Assembly: GCF_032854445.1 (NCBI RefSeq)
Contig: NC_088302.1
Coordinates: 2,106,001 to 2,170,000, forward strand
DNA: 64,000 nucleotides
Reading direction: 5' to 3'
Source of the DNA: Liolophura sinensis
Lineage: Eukaryota; Mollusca; Polyplacophora; Chitonida; Chitonidae
Under the pieces are notes generated by a model, which saw nothing but the letters and a program-made list of their open reading frames with translations, was not told where the DNA came from and made no database searches. Shown here in pieces: positions 48,902 through 63,703 of the stretch. A program made the position numbers and the translations under genes. Position 1 is the first letter of the stretch. Each line of letters opens with the position of its first letter.

Positions 48902-49117
48902 GTTTTGGGGGAATCCCACACTGACATACAGTGTACAGCTATCATGCAGTAACCTATCATCGTTATCACACTCATCCTCTTAGTCACCTAACATCTGTCC
49001 TTAAAGCTAAAATAAGTCTCCAATAAGTCTTAACGTAAGAATTCCAAGGAAAGCACGTCCCACCTGGCAGAGGGTACCAGACAATAACTGAGAGAACAAA
49101 AAGAAATCACGACAGAG

Positions 49118-49620
49118 ATGAATCAAGGCCCATCAAGCACCAAGTTATTCCTCCTAGAAACCCAGAAGGGTTAATTACGGTCCACCAAGCACTAAGTTAT
49201 TCCTCACAGAGCCCCGGAAGGGTTAATCATGGCCAACCAAGCACCAAGTTATTCCTCCCAGAGTCCTGGAAGGGTTATTCACGGTGCACCAAGCACCAAG
49301 TTATTCCTCCCAGAGCCGCAGAGGGGTTAATCACGGCCCACCAAGCACCAAGTTATTCCTTGCAGAACCCTGGGATAGGGTTAATCAGGGTCCACCAAGC
49401 ACCAAGTTATTCCTCACAGAGCCCTGGGATAGGGTTAATCATGGTCTACCAAGCACCAAGTTATTCCTCACAGAGCCCCGGAAGGGTTAATCACGGCCCA
49501 CCAAGCACCAAGTTATTCCTCCCAGATCCGCGGAGGGGTTAATCAAGGCCCACCATGCACCAAGTTATTCCTTGCAGAACCCCGGGAGTGTTAATACCAA
49601 GCACGAAGTTATTCCTCACG
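49118..49620. repeat. ~52-bp minisatellite, about 10 copies
   Basis: Units contain CACCAAGCACCAAGTTATTC, CTCACAGAGCCCCGGAAGGG and TTAATCACGGCC. It is clearly related to the 53-bp array at 51305-52222. Short frames through it are repeat artefacts. Confidence 0.93.
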
Positions 49621-49639
49621 TTCCATCTGGCACTATTGT

Positions 49640-49740
49640 ACATTATCCCTAACAGAAGCGGGGATACGGGTGGATTTGAACACATGGCCTCACCATATAG
49701 CCCGTTTGTCCTGTTTAATATCCAATCGTTGCGTGGCTAA
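49640..49740 (-). repeat. Possible tRNA-like SINE remnant
   Basis: The minus strand reads GTTAGCCACGCAACGATTGG then GGCCATGTGTTCAAATCCAC. The second string fits a tRNA box B (GTTCAAATC). Box A is only approximate and no cloverleaf closes well, so this is not called as a tRNA gene. Confidence 0.3.
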
Positions 49741-51304
49741 CATGGGACTTGTTTCGCGCATCTTCTCCAAACTAGCCGCAACTGCTCCAACGGTTACTGA
49801 GCTAACGTATGTACCATCGTCCTAAATGCTACTTGGTTCACAGCTGAAAGTTCGCCCCCGCACCGTTCAATTCAGGCCAGGTCACCGGCCACCATGAAAT
49901 CTGGCTCTTCGTGAATTGCGTTGAAGACAACGTGGTGGCCAGAGACATGTCCAGGTGAGGGAGTGGGAGGTATTTCGTTTCTATTGAGATGCAGCGGCGT
50001 TGTGGTGAAAATATGATATGTGTACATGTAACACAAACTATACTGTAAATTACACGGATGCGTAGTCAGGCAACTGGTTCGCAGAACGGTTCCCTACGCG
50101 AGGGGCATTTACACCGTGATTATGGCTATAAGGTAATTAGAAACTTCCAATCAAAAACCGAAATTTCCCTCCCCCACCCTATCCCATACCTACAAAATGA
50201 CATTAAAACGATGCATTTGTATATATACAGATTTATTACATAGTTCATTTAAAGTGAATGTGATAGCATGCTTACATATATAATATTCACAGAGTGTGTC
50301 ATTTTATTTTAACAACAAACTGAAAATCGGTACGTTACCTCTCTTTCCCTACCAACCTATATTAGGGTGAGAACCATTATTATTTGTTAACATTAGAACT
50401 TCCATACCATACCAACGTTTTCACTGCTACATCATGTTCTTTATGTCCTTTCACGCAAGGTTTCCACGAATAGAGCGTAAAATGCCGTATCAGTTATCAG
50501 AGGCCGGCTTTTGGGGTCTTCTTCCTGGTTAGCACGAAGTCGTGGGTCGTAAACCTGTTAAGAGTATCCCACCCTGCAACCGAACCCTTGTCTCCACCAT
50601 CCTGCCATGCAGCCCAAGGGCTTCAGCTAATCAGCTTTTCAGTCTTTGTTAGTTTGTTAGTCCACACTATTGCATAGAGCTTCACCACTCCGCCCAGGAT
50701 TATGCGGATTAGTTTGCTTTCTGCGCTCCATGGCCCAGTTGTTGACGTGATAGGCGATGGCTTAACACGAGTTCTCCATCAGTCTGTCACCGCCTCCATA
50801 TTCCCGCTACTCCTTTGTTTTCAGGGTTTTAAGAACTCTCAACTTCAAAATAAAACGTTCTCAGTGGGAACATCATCCACTCAATACTTGAGATAACCAA
50901 ACACTTTTGTGGTCACATTAAAATTGTGCAACAGAGGGTTTTGCGCTCGAGGACACCACTCTTGATGATCAGTATTACACTCTGACGAAATATTCAAGAT
51001 ATTAGGGTGTTTAGTGAATGAATCACACGTCTAAATCTTCCAGCTCAAGGTAACATAGCTGTAGCCGGGATTCCATATCTGATAATGTAATGTCGCCGTG
51101 TTCAGATCATATAGATTGGCAGAGTTGTATTTTTCCTTCGTAACTGGCCATATACACAAATGTTTCCTTAAACATTACCTAAACCAACCCCCAATTTCTA
51201 CCCTATCTTAGAAAGGCTGTCACGTCGCAGAATTTGACGTATTATGACCTCCACTTAAATACTTACGAACATATGATTAACATCAGTAATGTATTGAAAT
51301 GGAA
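49741..51304. other. No gene recognised
   Basis: About 1.5 kb separating two related arrays. Short frames at 50058-50243 and 50702-50896 have no recognisable domains. Confidence 0.45.
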
Positions 51305-52222
51305 AACCTTGGAAAGGGTTAATCACAGCCCACCAAACGCCAAGTTGTTATTTGCAGATCCCTGGGAAGGCTTAATCAAGCTCCACCAAAGACCAAGTTG
51401 TTATTTGCAGATCCCTGGGAAGGCTTAATCACGGCCCACCAAACACCAAGTTGTTATTTGCAGAACCTTGGAAAGGGTTAATCACGGCCCACCAAACACC
51501 AAGTTGTTATTTGCAGATCCCTGGGAAGGGTTAATCATGGCCCACCAAACACCAAGTTGTTATTTGCAGATCCCTGGGAGGCTTAATCAAGGCCCACCAA
51601 ACACCAAGTTGTTATTTGCAGAACTCTTGGAAGGTTTAATCAAGGTCCACCAAACACCAAGTTGTTATTTGCAGAACCTTGGAAAGGGTTAATCACTGCC
51701 CACCAAACACCAAGTTGTTATTTGCAGATCCCTGGGAAGGGTTAATCACGGCCCACCAAACACCAAGTTGTTATTTGCAGATCCCTGGGAAGGCTTAATT
51801 AAGGCCCACTAAACATCAAGTTGTTATTTGCAGATCCCTGGGAAGGCTTAATCAAGACTCACCAAGCACCAAGTTGTTATTTGCAGAACCCTGGGAAGGC
51901 TTAATTAAGGCCCACCAAACACCAAGTTGTTATTTGCAGATCCCTGGGAAGGGTTAATCATGGCCCACCAAACACCAAGTTATTATTTGCAGAACCCTGG
52001 GAAGGGTTAATCACGGCCCACCAAACACCAAGTTGTTATTTGCAGATCCCTGGGAAGGGTTAATCATGGCCCACCAAACACCAAGCTGTTATTTGCAGAA
52101 CCCTAAGAGGGTTATCCCACCAAGCACAAAGTTATTCCTAGCAAAACCCCTGAAATGGTTAATCACTGCTCACACAGAACGAAGTAATTCCTCGCAGAAC
52201 TCCGGGAAGGGGACACCACGAA
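51305..52222. repeat. ~53-bp minisatellite, about 17 copies
   Basis: Units contain CCACCAAACACCAAGTTGTT, ATTTGCAGATCCCTGGGAAG and GGTTAATCACGG. The last two units shift toward the 49-kb subtype (CACCAAGCACAAAGTTATTC). This supports a common ancestral array now split by about 1.7 kb. Confidence 0.95.
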
Positions 52223-52451
52223 ATAAATTTTTATGGCAACTTTGTCTCTAAAATGCAGCTTTGTTTCAGGAAATAGTTCACAGAAGTTTTTTTTTAATTT
52301 GATGATTTTTCTTTCTTGATCGTAATGATTTTTAGTTGTCCAAGCTATGCCTTCATGACATGTAGATTATGATAGCTTAATGTCAGATTTCAGATATGTA
52401 TATATGTACATGTATGCAGATATGTACTGATACCTGACAAGTCATACATAT

Positions 52452-53195
52452 AGCTGCTGATCAGATATTCTGGCAACAAATACACAGTTTCTGATCAGAT
52501 ATTCTGGCAACAAATACATAGTTTCTGATCAGATATACCTGGCAATTCAAATACACAGTTTCTGATCGGATATACCTGGCAACCCCCCCAAAAAACGGCT
52601 TATTTTCACACATACCCAACTACTCAAATACACAGCTTCTGATCAGAAATAACTGGCTACTCAAATACACAGCTTCTGATCAGATATATCTGGCTACTCA
52701 AATACACAGCTTCTGATCAGATATATCTGGCAACCCCCCCAAAAAACGGCTTATTTTCACACATACCCAACTACTCAAATACACAGCTTCTGATCAGAAA
52801 TAACTGGCTACTCAAATACACAGCTTCTGATCAGAAATAACTGGCTACTCAAATACACAGCTTCTGATCAGAAATAACTGGCTACTCAAATACACAGCTT
52901 CTGATCAGAAATAACTGGCTACTCAAATACACAGCTTCTGATCAGAAATACCTGGCTACTCAAATACACAGCTTCTGATCAGAAATAACTGGCTACTCAA
53001 ATACACAGCTTCTGATCAGATATACCTGGCTACTCAAATACACAGCTTCTGATCAGATATATCTGGCTACTCAAACACACAGCTTCTGATCAGATATACC
53101 TGGCAACTCACACAGCTTATGATCACACATATCTGGCAACTCGTACATGAAGCCTCTGATCAGATAAACCTGGCAACTCAAATACACATCTTCTA
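52452..53195. repeat. 37-bp minisatellite, about 18-20 copies, with a repeated insertion
   Basis: Units contain CTCAAATACACAGCTTCTGA and TCAGATATACCTGGCTA, including the palindrome CTGATCAG. A non-unit segment, CCCCCCCAAAAAACGGCTTA plus TTTTCACACATACCCAAC, occurs twice (about 52584 and 52735), so a block of units with the insert was duplicated. It ends about 200 bp beyond the ZCCHC10 stop. Confidence 0.94.
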
Positions 53196-53391
53196 ATCAG
53201 AGCAAATCTAAAATATAATTGTAATTCATAGTCTCCATGCCATATTCATCACGGGACGAAGATGTAAACATTTTTCTTTTCTCCTGGCCGACCAGTTTGT
53301 TATCAGATTTACAAGTTTCCCCATTTAGGTGTTCAATAATGATTAATGTTTCTTTCATGAAGGTTAATAATGTTTCCTTCACTTAACTCCA

Positions 53392-56819
<3,428 letters not shown>

Positions 56820-57036
56820 GTTTATCAGCTGTTCAGGGGAAGTAACTCTCCTTGCTTTGCTCGGAGTGCCCTATCAGCTAATCACAATTGGAAAAAAATT
56901 GAACTGAATTAGAACTAAACCTGTCACAAAAGATTTTGCAACACGTGGACTTCTAAAACCCAAGTTCTATATTTTAGATTGTGTCAGTATTTACTGGGCT
57001 AATGCTGGTCTTGGCAGACCCGATTTATTGTTTAGC
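56820..57036 (-). promoter_or_regulatory. Presumed 5' flank and promoter region of ZCCHC10
   Basis: About 215 bp between the start codon and an upstream SINE. A CCAAT-type string (minus strand TTTTCCAATTGTG, about 56882-56895) lies some 70 bp upstream of the ATG. No TATA box is evident. The assignment is positional. Confidence 0.3.
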
Positions 57037-57252
57037 TGGGGGCTTCCGTTGTCCAGGGGGTAATTTGTACGCCTGCACAGCACGACCCAGAAACCTCCCA
57101 CCAATGCGCTCATGATGTCTACCAGCAACCCACGATTGGTCGTGGGTTTCCACCAGGCTCTGCCCAGTTTCCTCACACCATAATGCTGGCCGCTGTCGTA
57201 TAAGTGATATATTCTTGAGTATGGCGTGAAACACCAATCAAATAAATAAATA
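57037..57252 (+). repeat. MetaSINE-like SINE with tRNA-like head
   Basis: It runs from GGGGGCTTCCGTTGTCCAGG, possibly a decayed box A, through GATTGGTCGTGGGTTTCCAC, CCATAATGCTGGCCGCTGTC and TATTCTTGAGTATGGCGTG to CAATCAAATAAATAAATA. It is the longest copy in the window and lies about 215 bp upstream of the ZCCHC10 start, oriented away from the gene's sense. Confidence 0.85.
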
Positions 57253-57487
57253 CTCTTTAGCTCTTACAACATTTGTAAATGGTCACAAATTAGGAAGGCT
57301 ACCAGTTGCTAATACACAGTATAGGCTACAACAGTACGGTATAGGGCCTACATTTTCTTGTAGTTTTCTTTGTGTGAATATGCTTAACTTAAGTGGTCAG
57401 TAAATGGAACCATTCCATTATCTTAAATGTTATCTTAAATTCTAGATAACAATAAAATATTTTTCTTGTAAAATATCCATATATATC

Positions 57488-57634
57488 CACACGTGGCCGA
57501 GATTGTTAAACTGCCACGATGGCCGTAATGACCAAGGCCAAAGCCTCTCGCCAATGCTGTCGCTGTGACCTCAAGTCCGTATAAGTGAAACATTCCTCTG
57601 TACGGCGAAAATCACCAGTCAAATAAATAAATAC
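57488..57634 (+). repeat. SINE with tRNA-Ser/Leu-like head, rearranged core
   Basis: The head CACGTGGCCGAGATTGTTAAA resembles a tRNA-Ser or tRNA-Leu box A (GTGGCCGAG...GTTAA). The end is CGTATAAGTGAAACATTCC ... CAGTCAAATAAATAAATAC. The Meta-like core is missing or replaced, so it is either a subfamily or a deleted copy. Confidence 0.7.
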
Positions 57635-59568
57635 AACTGTTTAATGTGGATTAAAACTTCAGCAACAGTTGCAGTTGCAAATTTACTGTTGGCAATGGGC
57701 TGCTCCTGGTTATCTACACCAGTAAAGATACTGAACCAGATCGCACTCGTCCCAAGAAGTTTTCTGTAGGCTCAATATTTCATCCGTATGATGACTCTTT
57801 TTCAATCCGCCTTTAATTACAGGACGATGTCCATCGGGCTAGAAGATTGCCATCGTAACACTTTTATTCAAATGGGGATTCATCTCAAGTTCCTCGAAAA
57901 CCATACAGATTATATTTCTCTTCTTAATGGCTTCAGTCGAATATTTGAACGCGCTGTCTTTCAATCAGTATTCACCTATATCGATTTGAGATCTGTGTTG
58001 TTTTTTTTTCCAGCTTAGCTTCAGAAATACAGATCGGCACATTTCCACTACTAACCTGGAACTCGGGCCTGTAATCCTTCAGTAGTTCTTACTTCATATC
58101 ACCTAGTTATTCGTAAATAATAATGGCCATAACGTAAAAATTAACGCATGTACCTGTCGCATCGAAAGCTACAACCCAAATCTTTCGATACGATTCGTCC
58201 CCCATCCACCTATACCGTCTGGAAAAAGATAAACTCGTGCAACATTTGGATCGAAACCAAGAAGGTTTCATCATTGAAACGGTTGGATTGACAGCTTGTT
58301 TTGGTGTTTTAAGATTACTTTTTGTTTTGATGTTCAGTAGTAGGAACAATACGCAACTATCGCGTAAAATGATGATCTTAATTTTCAGAAGAGCTCCCGA
58401 GTCAACCTGAAGCAGAGACCCGTCATTTGAAAATGACGGTTGGCGAAGTTCCCGGATGCTGTCCGAAGGGATGCGTTGGTTAGATTCTTTATATTCCCAT
58501 ATAATGAGGCGGTACAGAATAGTTGAAAGCTCACGGTACGACTGTTCGCCTACAGCTAAGAAACTTTCAGGACAAATTGAATGCAGGTAACAAGACCGAG
58601 ATCCAGTTTGGTGAATATAACGATTCAGGGCGGCTAATGTGAAAGTTAAGCTGGAAGCATGACCAACAAATCTCAGACCTATCACCCATTATGAATATAT
58701 TTGAAAACTGTGGCCTTTGAACATGAAAATCAACAACGTGCACGTTATATTCTTTACTTTGCCCACTGAAAGACCATAAGTACCATGCAAAAATATCCAA
58801 AAGAATGAACAATGCTTATTAATTGTCCATTGTCCAACAAAAAGTGATATTTCTAATCTTCTGTTCTCTGCTATCATCACAACCCGTGTGCATGACGTTG
58901 TGTCTGACAAATAAACGACTTGCCTTACCAGGTATAATGTTCAAAGCTATCGCATATTAAATAATATTAGGTTGTCTCTTTACGTAGTACTTGGGATGGT
59001 GTGTCAGCAAAAGATGGAATGGTTGTGGTTTCTGCTTTCTATCCTGAGCTTTGTAGACTGGAAGGCATTAAAACACAACGTTCTTGGCTAAAGACATTGT
59101 CTGACATGCCGACTAACGGGAAGAAAACATTTCTTTTCATTGAAAATTTATCATACTGGAATTTTAAGATTGTGGACTGACCAGCTAATGTATTCTATGC
59201 ATACCCCTGACATAAATATGCGATTACTACACGACACAATAGACCCATTACTCAGTGTTTGTATAACTGTCACTATTAGGGTTATGGGCAGATATAAAAC
59301 GAATCTCCGTCATTCTGAACAGTTTGCCTTGACGAGTCTGTGCTGTTCTTGTAAATCAAAGAATATGGGATATTTTAAAGACATTAAAAGATAATAAAGC
59401 TGAGTATCGGTTGGATTCAGAAATAATGTGCACGTATATCTTTGGCTGAAATTCATCCAGATTTTATCAACCAGATTATGGAGTACTAAAGAGATTTTTG
59501 AAGATGTTAAGTACTGAAGGATATCAAACACTGATTCGAGTTTTAGGTGATCAAAAGACAAGTTACCA
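57635..59568. other. No gene recognised; one 192-codon minus frame
   Basis: The minus frame 58107-58685 is the longest non-repeat open frame in the window (192 codons). I recognise no domain, it has no good start context, and a frame of this length is plausible by chance in 64 kb. A 9-bp hairpin (CCGTCATTT-GA-AAATGACGG) lies near 58416-58435. Confidence 0.45.
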
Positions 59569-59598
59569 AAAAAAAAAAAAAAAAAAAACGTCGCTGTT

Positions 59599-59748
59599 TT
59601 TCAGTGATTATCATACTCAACACAGTATTTTCAGTGATTATCATACTCAACTCAGTATTTTCAGTATTTTCAGTGATTATCATACTCAACACAGTATTTT
59701 CAGTGATTATCATACTCAACACAGTATTTTCAGTGATTATCATACTGT
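59599..59748. repeat. 30-bp minisatellite, about 5 copies, preceded by poly-A
   Basis: Same unit as 61806-62728 (CAGTATTTTCAGTGATTATC plus ATACTCAACA). A run of about 19 A (59570-59588) precedes it, and it is followed by TAGCGATTTTG, resembling the inner end of the right arm of the 61-63.7 kb element (TGGCGATTTTG). It looks like a partial relative of that element. Confidence 0.92.
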
Positions 59749-61087
59749 AGCGATTTTGTTTTTATGTATATATCTTCTTAACGATACAGATATCCCAGTT
59801 CCAAATCACACCATTTACTACAGGGGAAAGCACAATATTGGTAGCGTGAATCACCCAGTGTCGAACTCTGGAGCAATATCTGTATACTGCTGGAGACGTT
59901 CGCTACTATGGATTCTTTTGAATGTCAGCTCGGTCAGTCCGTATCATTCAGTAGTATGTTTGGGAAAACCACTAGTTAGCTCTGAACTTCGAATAACCAA
60001 GAAAAGTCCGATTTTTAAAGTTCAACAAACAGCAGCAACAGTTTTATTAAAATAGAGTGACAGGAGTATGTTGATATATATATAGGTAAAAGTGCCAGTA
60101 CTGTGTACAAGCACAACATCTGTACTTCAGATGGTTCAGATAACTGTGTTAGGGATATCTCAGGGAGGTATTAAACCTAGTACTGCTGTGATAGTGGTAT
60201 GTCCTACTGGTGTCATATAGACAATATGTCAGCCATGTGTGGGGGACATTATCCGTAAATAATACTTTCAGGTCTTCTCTTGGAGTAACAGTTCCAGAAT
60301 TGGTCCAGTAATAACTTGGGAAAACGAGTTCCAAATTCTGGGACTCGGCGTCTCACTGTGCCGAAACTGGGAATCCCAGTCCCATGATTGCTCAGGGGCA
60401 CTTATGCACAAATTCTCCCAGTATAAATGTTTCAGCTCATACTTGGGAATTATAAAATTTTGGTCCAGAAAATCCCAGTGACAAACTATTGAGATATACT
60501 GTCTCAATCATGGTTGGGAATATCAGTCTCACAGCCTGGGAAAGTCAGTCCCACAGCCTGGGAACACTTGTGTCACAATTTGGAACTAGCAGTCCCACTG
60601 TCTCTAGGTATGCTCTAAAGCTGAAATCCCACTTCAGTGCTGACAACTTATCTAGCTACCACTTTACACTGCTTATATACATGTAAAATACCTGCCTTAG
60701 AAAGCTAACTAGGTGGAAATTTAGATGTTAACACGACGGTGGTCCGAGATCATCTGGGACTAAAAGTGGGAATTTGCCCAGTATTTATAGTCTACGCCCA
60801 TAGATATTCATGAGTACCAAGGATGGTACTCAGAGCACTGATTGGCTAATACCAAAGTAACAACATCTGTGTATAGAAATACTAAACATGTACATGCGTA
60901 TCTAATGTCATGGCGCATTTTTCTTTCTTTTTCTTAATAATGGAAAGATGAACAATAACTTGTAGGTAGAAAGGAGATGAGCCTGTGGAGTGAAACTATT
61001 TACTTTCGCAAATACAAGTTAATGCCCCTTTTTGAAACTCTTCAATATGAGTTTAACACTAAAGGATGTCGTAAAGTAGACAACCTC
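59749..61087. other. No gene recognised; irregular TGGGAA/TTCCCA repeats at about 60270-60620
   Basis: Between 60270 and 60620 short words such as CAGTCCCACAGCCTGGGAA, GAATCCCAGTCCCATGATTG and CAATCATGGTTGGGAAT recur in both orientations. They look like a decayed short tandem or inverted repeat. Nothing else recognised. Confidence 0.45.
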
Positions 61088-61805
61088 GTCTAGCGGCAGT
61101 TCACCGTGAACGACGATCGTGCGCGGCGAAACAACAACAACAACCACAAAAAAAAAAAATGATTTAGTGTCTTAAACTTGGTATAAAGGACGTTTTATGC
61201 CAAAATCATGCCACAGTCAGTGAGTACTAATGTTGTTTTTAACTGGAAAGATGCCGTACGTGGTTTGTTACAGCAAGAATATGTCCAAAAGTAATGGAAA
61301 CTCTACTCGAATTTGTCACTTCAAAATATTAACAATGGCGGATGTTTCGCCAAACTTAAGGTCGCTAAAAAAAAAAACTGTTGTTTGCAACCTAGTCAAA
61401 CAATATCTGATCACCAAGCTTGGAGAGAAACTCCTTCAACATGTCAGTGTATTATACGTGAAATATGGTGTTCTAATTAAGTCATCAAATGTTAAAATTC
61501 TTACGTTGGAAGGGACAGGGGTCCACGGAAACTGTGTCCTTCAAAAGTTATATTAAAGCGCCAAAAACAACTTGCTCTCATGAGTCCACAAAATATCCTG
61601 TCTCTATATGTTACAAGAAAAACATATATATATTTCAAAATATTCCACAAAAATTCTAATTTAATTTGAGGATATGTCTAACCCATAAAAATTTACATTC
61701 TACTGGTAAAACCTGTGTCTACGTTATGGACAAGGCAGAAAATTAACCCCTAACCTACCATGCAATTATATGAAATCATATACTGTCTCTAGCAAAATCG
61801 CCACA
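61088..61805 (+). repeat. Left inverted arm
   Basis: It contains a 108-codon plus frame (61230-61556). The right arm carries a partly matching minus frame (63336-63596) that shares MSKSNGNSTRI and TMADVSPNLRSL, then diverges through frameshifts. Sharing follows from the inverted duplication and is not independent evidence of coding. Confidence 0.85.
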
Positions 61806-62728
61806 ATACTCAACTCAGTATTTTCAGTGATTATCATACTCAACACAGTATTTTCAGTGATTATCATACTCAACTTAGTATTTTCAGTGATTGTCATACT
61901 CAACTCAGTATTTTCAGTGATTATCATACTCAACTCAGTATTTTCAGTGATTATCATACTAAACTCAGTATTTTCAGTGATTATCATACTCAACACAGTA
62001 TTTTCAGTGATTATCACACTCAACACAGTATTTTCAGTGATTATCATACTCAACTCAGTATTTTCAGTGATTATCATACTCAACTCAGTATTTTCAGTGA
62101 TTATCATACTCATACTCAACACAGTATTTTCAGTGATTATCATACTCAACTCAGTATTTTCAGTGATTATCATACTCAACACAGTATTTTCAGTGATAAT
62201 CATACTCAACACAGTATTTTCAGTGATTATCATACTCAACTCAGTATTTTCAGTGATTATCATACTCAACACAGTATTTTCAGTGATTATCATACTCAAC
62301 TCAGTATTTTCAGTGATTATCATACTCAACACAGTATTTTCAGTGATTATCATACTCAACTCAGTATTTTCAGTGATTATCATACTCAACTCAGTATTTT
62401 CAGTGATTATCATACTCAACACAGTATTTTCAGTGATAATCATACTCAACACAGTATTTTCAGTGATTATCATACTCAACTCAGTATTTTCAGTGATTAT
62501 CATACTCAACACAGTATTTTCAGTGATTATCATACTCAACTCAGTATTTTCAGTGATTATCATACTCAACACAGTATTTTCAGTGATTATCATACTCAAC
62601 TCAGTATTTTCAGTGATTATCATACTCAACTCAGTATTTTCAGTGATTATCATACTCAACACAGTATTTTCAGTGATTATCATACTCAACTCAGTATTTT
62701 CAGTGATTATCATACTCAACTCAGTATT
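61806..62728. repeat. 30-bp minisatellite, about 31 copies, with 240-bp higher-order repeat
   Basis: Units read CAGTATTTTCAGTGATTATC plus ATACTCAACT or ...ACA. The marker variant GATAATCATACTCAACA at 62195 recurs at 62435, exactly eight units later. Frames stay open on both strands (317 and 327 codons) because the unit has no stop in either; neither is a gene. Confidence 0.97.
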
Positions 62729-63025
62729 TCGAAAAAATAGTTTTATGTCATAAATTAATATAAAAGAATCATGACCGTGACAAATTCAAGGTACGTAATA
62801 GGGCTTTTGTTGTTCCTATGGCGGTATCTGTACATTCATAACATTTGTGTGTGTATGATGCCTTTGTAGAAAACTGATTTAGTATACATTATTTTTTTTC
62901 TACGATACAAGTCGATCATACAAATCTATACTATAACAAATGAAAAGACGTAAATATAAGCCGTTATCGCCTTTGACCATTGTTCTAGAGCTGTATAGAT
63001 ATACAAGTATAAAGACTATATATAT

Positions 63026-63703
63026 TGTGGCGATTTTGCTGGAGACAGTATATTATGTCATATAATTGCATGGGAGGTTAAGGGTTAATTCACTGCCTTG
63101 TCCATAACGTAAACATAGGTTTTACCTGTAGAATGTAAATTTTTATGCGTTAGAGATATCCTTAAATTAAATTAGAATTTTTGTGGAATATTTTGAAAGA
63201 TTTTGAACACATAGAGACATGATATTTTGTGGACTCGCAAGTTGTTTTTGGCGCCTTGATATAACTTTTGAAGGGAACAGTTTCCGTGGACCCCTGTCCT
63301 TTCCAACGTAAAAATTTTAATACTTGATGCTTTAATTAGATGACCATATTACGTATCATACATTTGCATGTTGAAGGAGTTTCTCTCCAAGGTTGGTGAT
63401 CAGATATAGTTTGGCTAGGTTGCAAACAACATTTTTCTAGCGACCTTAAGTTTGGCGAAACATCCGCCATTGTTAATATTTTGAAGTGAAAAATTCGAGT
63501 AGAGTTTCCATTACTTTTGGACATATTCTTGTTGTAACAAACTACGTACATCATCTTTCCAGTTAAAACAACATTAGTACTCACTGACTGTGGCATGATT
63601 TTGGCATGAAACGTCTTTGTACCAAGTTTAGGACACTAAATCATTTTTCGTTGTTGTTGTTTCATCGCACACGATCGTAGTTCGCGGTGAACTGGCCTCA
63701 GAC
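63026..63703 (-). repeat. Right inverted arm
   Basis: Reverse complement of the left arm with scattered substitutions and small indels (GTTTTACCTGTAGAATGTAA against TTACATTCTACTGGTAAAAC, for example). The divergence suggests the two arms are not currently being homogenised. Confidence 0.85.

Larger units (their letters stand above)
61088..63703. mobile_element. Foldback-like element: ~700-bp inverted arms around a 30-bp minisatellite
   Basis: The left arm (61088-61805) and right arm (63026-63703) are reverse complements along their length. Outer ends are GTCTAGCGGCAGTTCACC at the left and, on the minus strand, GTCTGAGGCCAGTTCACC at the right. Inner ends are GCAAAATCGCCACA and TGTGGCGATTTTGC. 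Between them are the minisatellite (61806-62728) and about 300 bp of unique AT-rich DNA. No transposase is seen. Long inverted arms with internal tandem repeats are a known layout of foldback-type DNA transposons. No target-site duplication could be identified. Confidence 0.8.

Noticed and set aside
49640-49740. Possible tRNA gene on the minus strand
   Set aside because: Box B fits, but box A is weak and a cloverleaf does not close. Recorded as a possible SINE remnant instead.
58107-58685. 192-codon minus-strand frame
   Set aside because: Longest non-repeat frame, but without a recognisable domain, good start context or exon signals. A frame this long is plausible by chance in this much sequence. 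Kept only as a note.
61766-62753. Frames of over 300 codons on both strands
   Set aside because: The 30-bp unit lacks stops on both strands, and simultaneous opposite frames are a repeat artefact.
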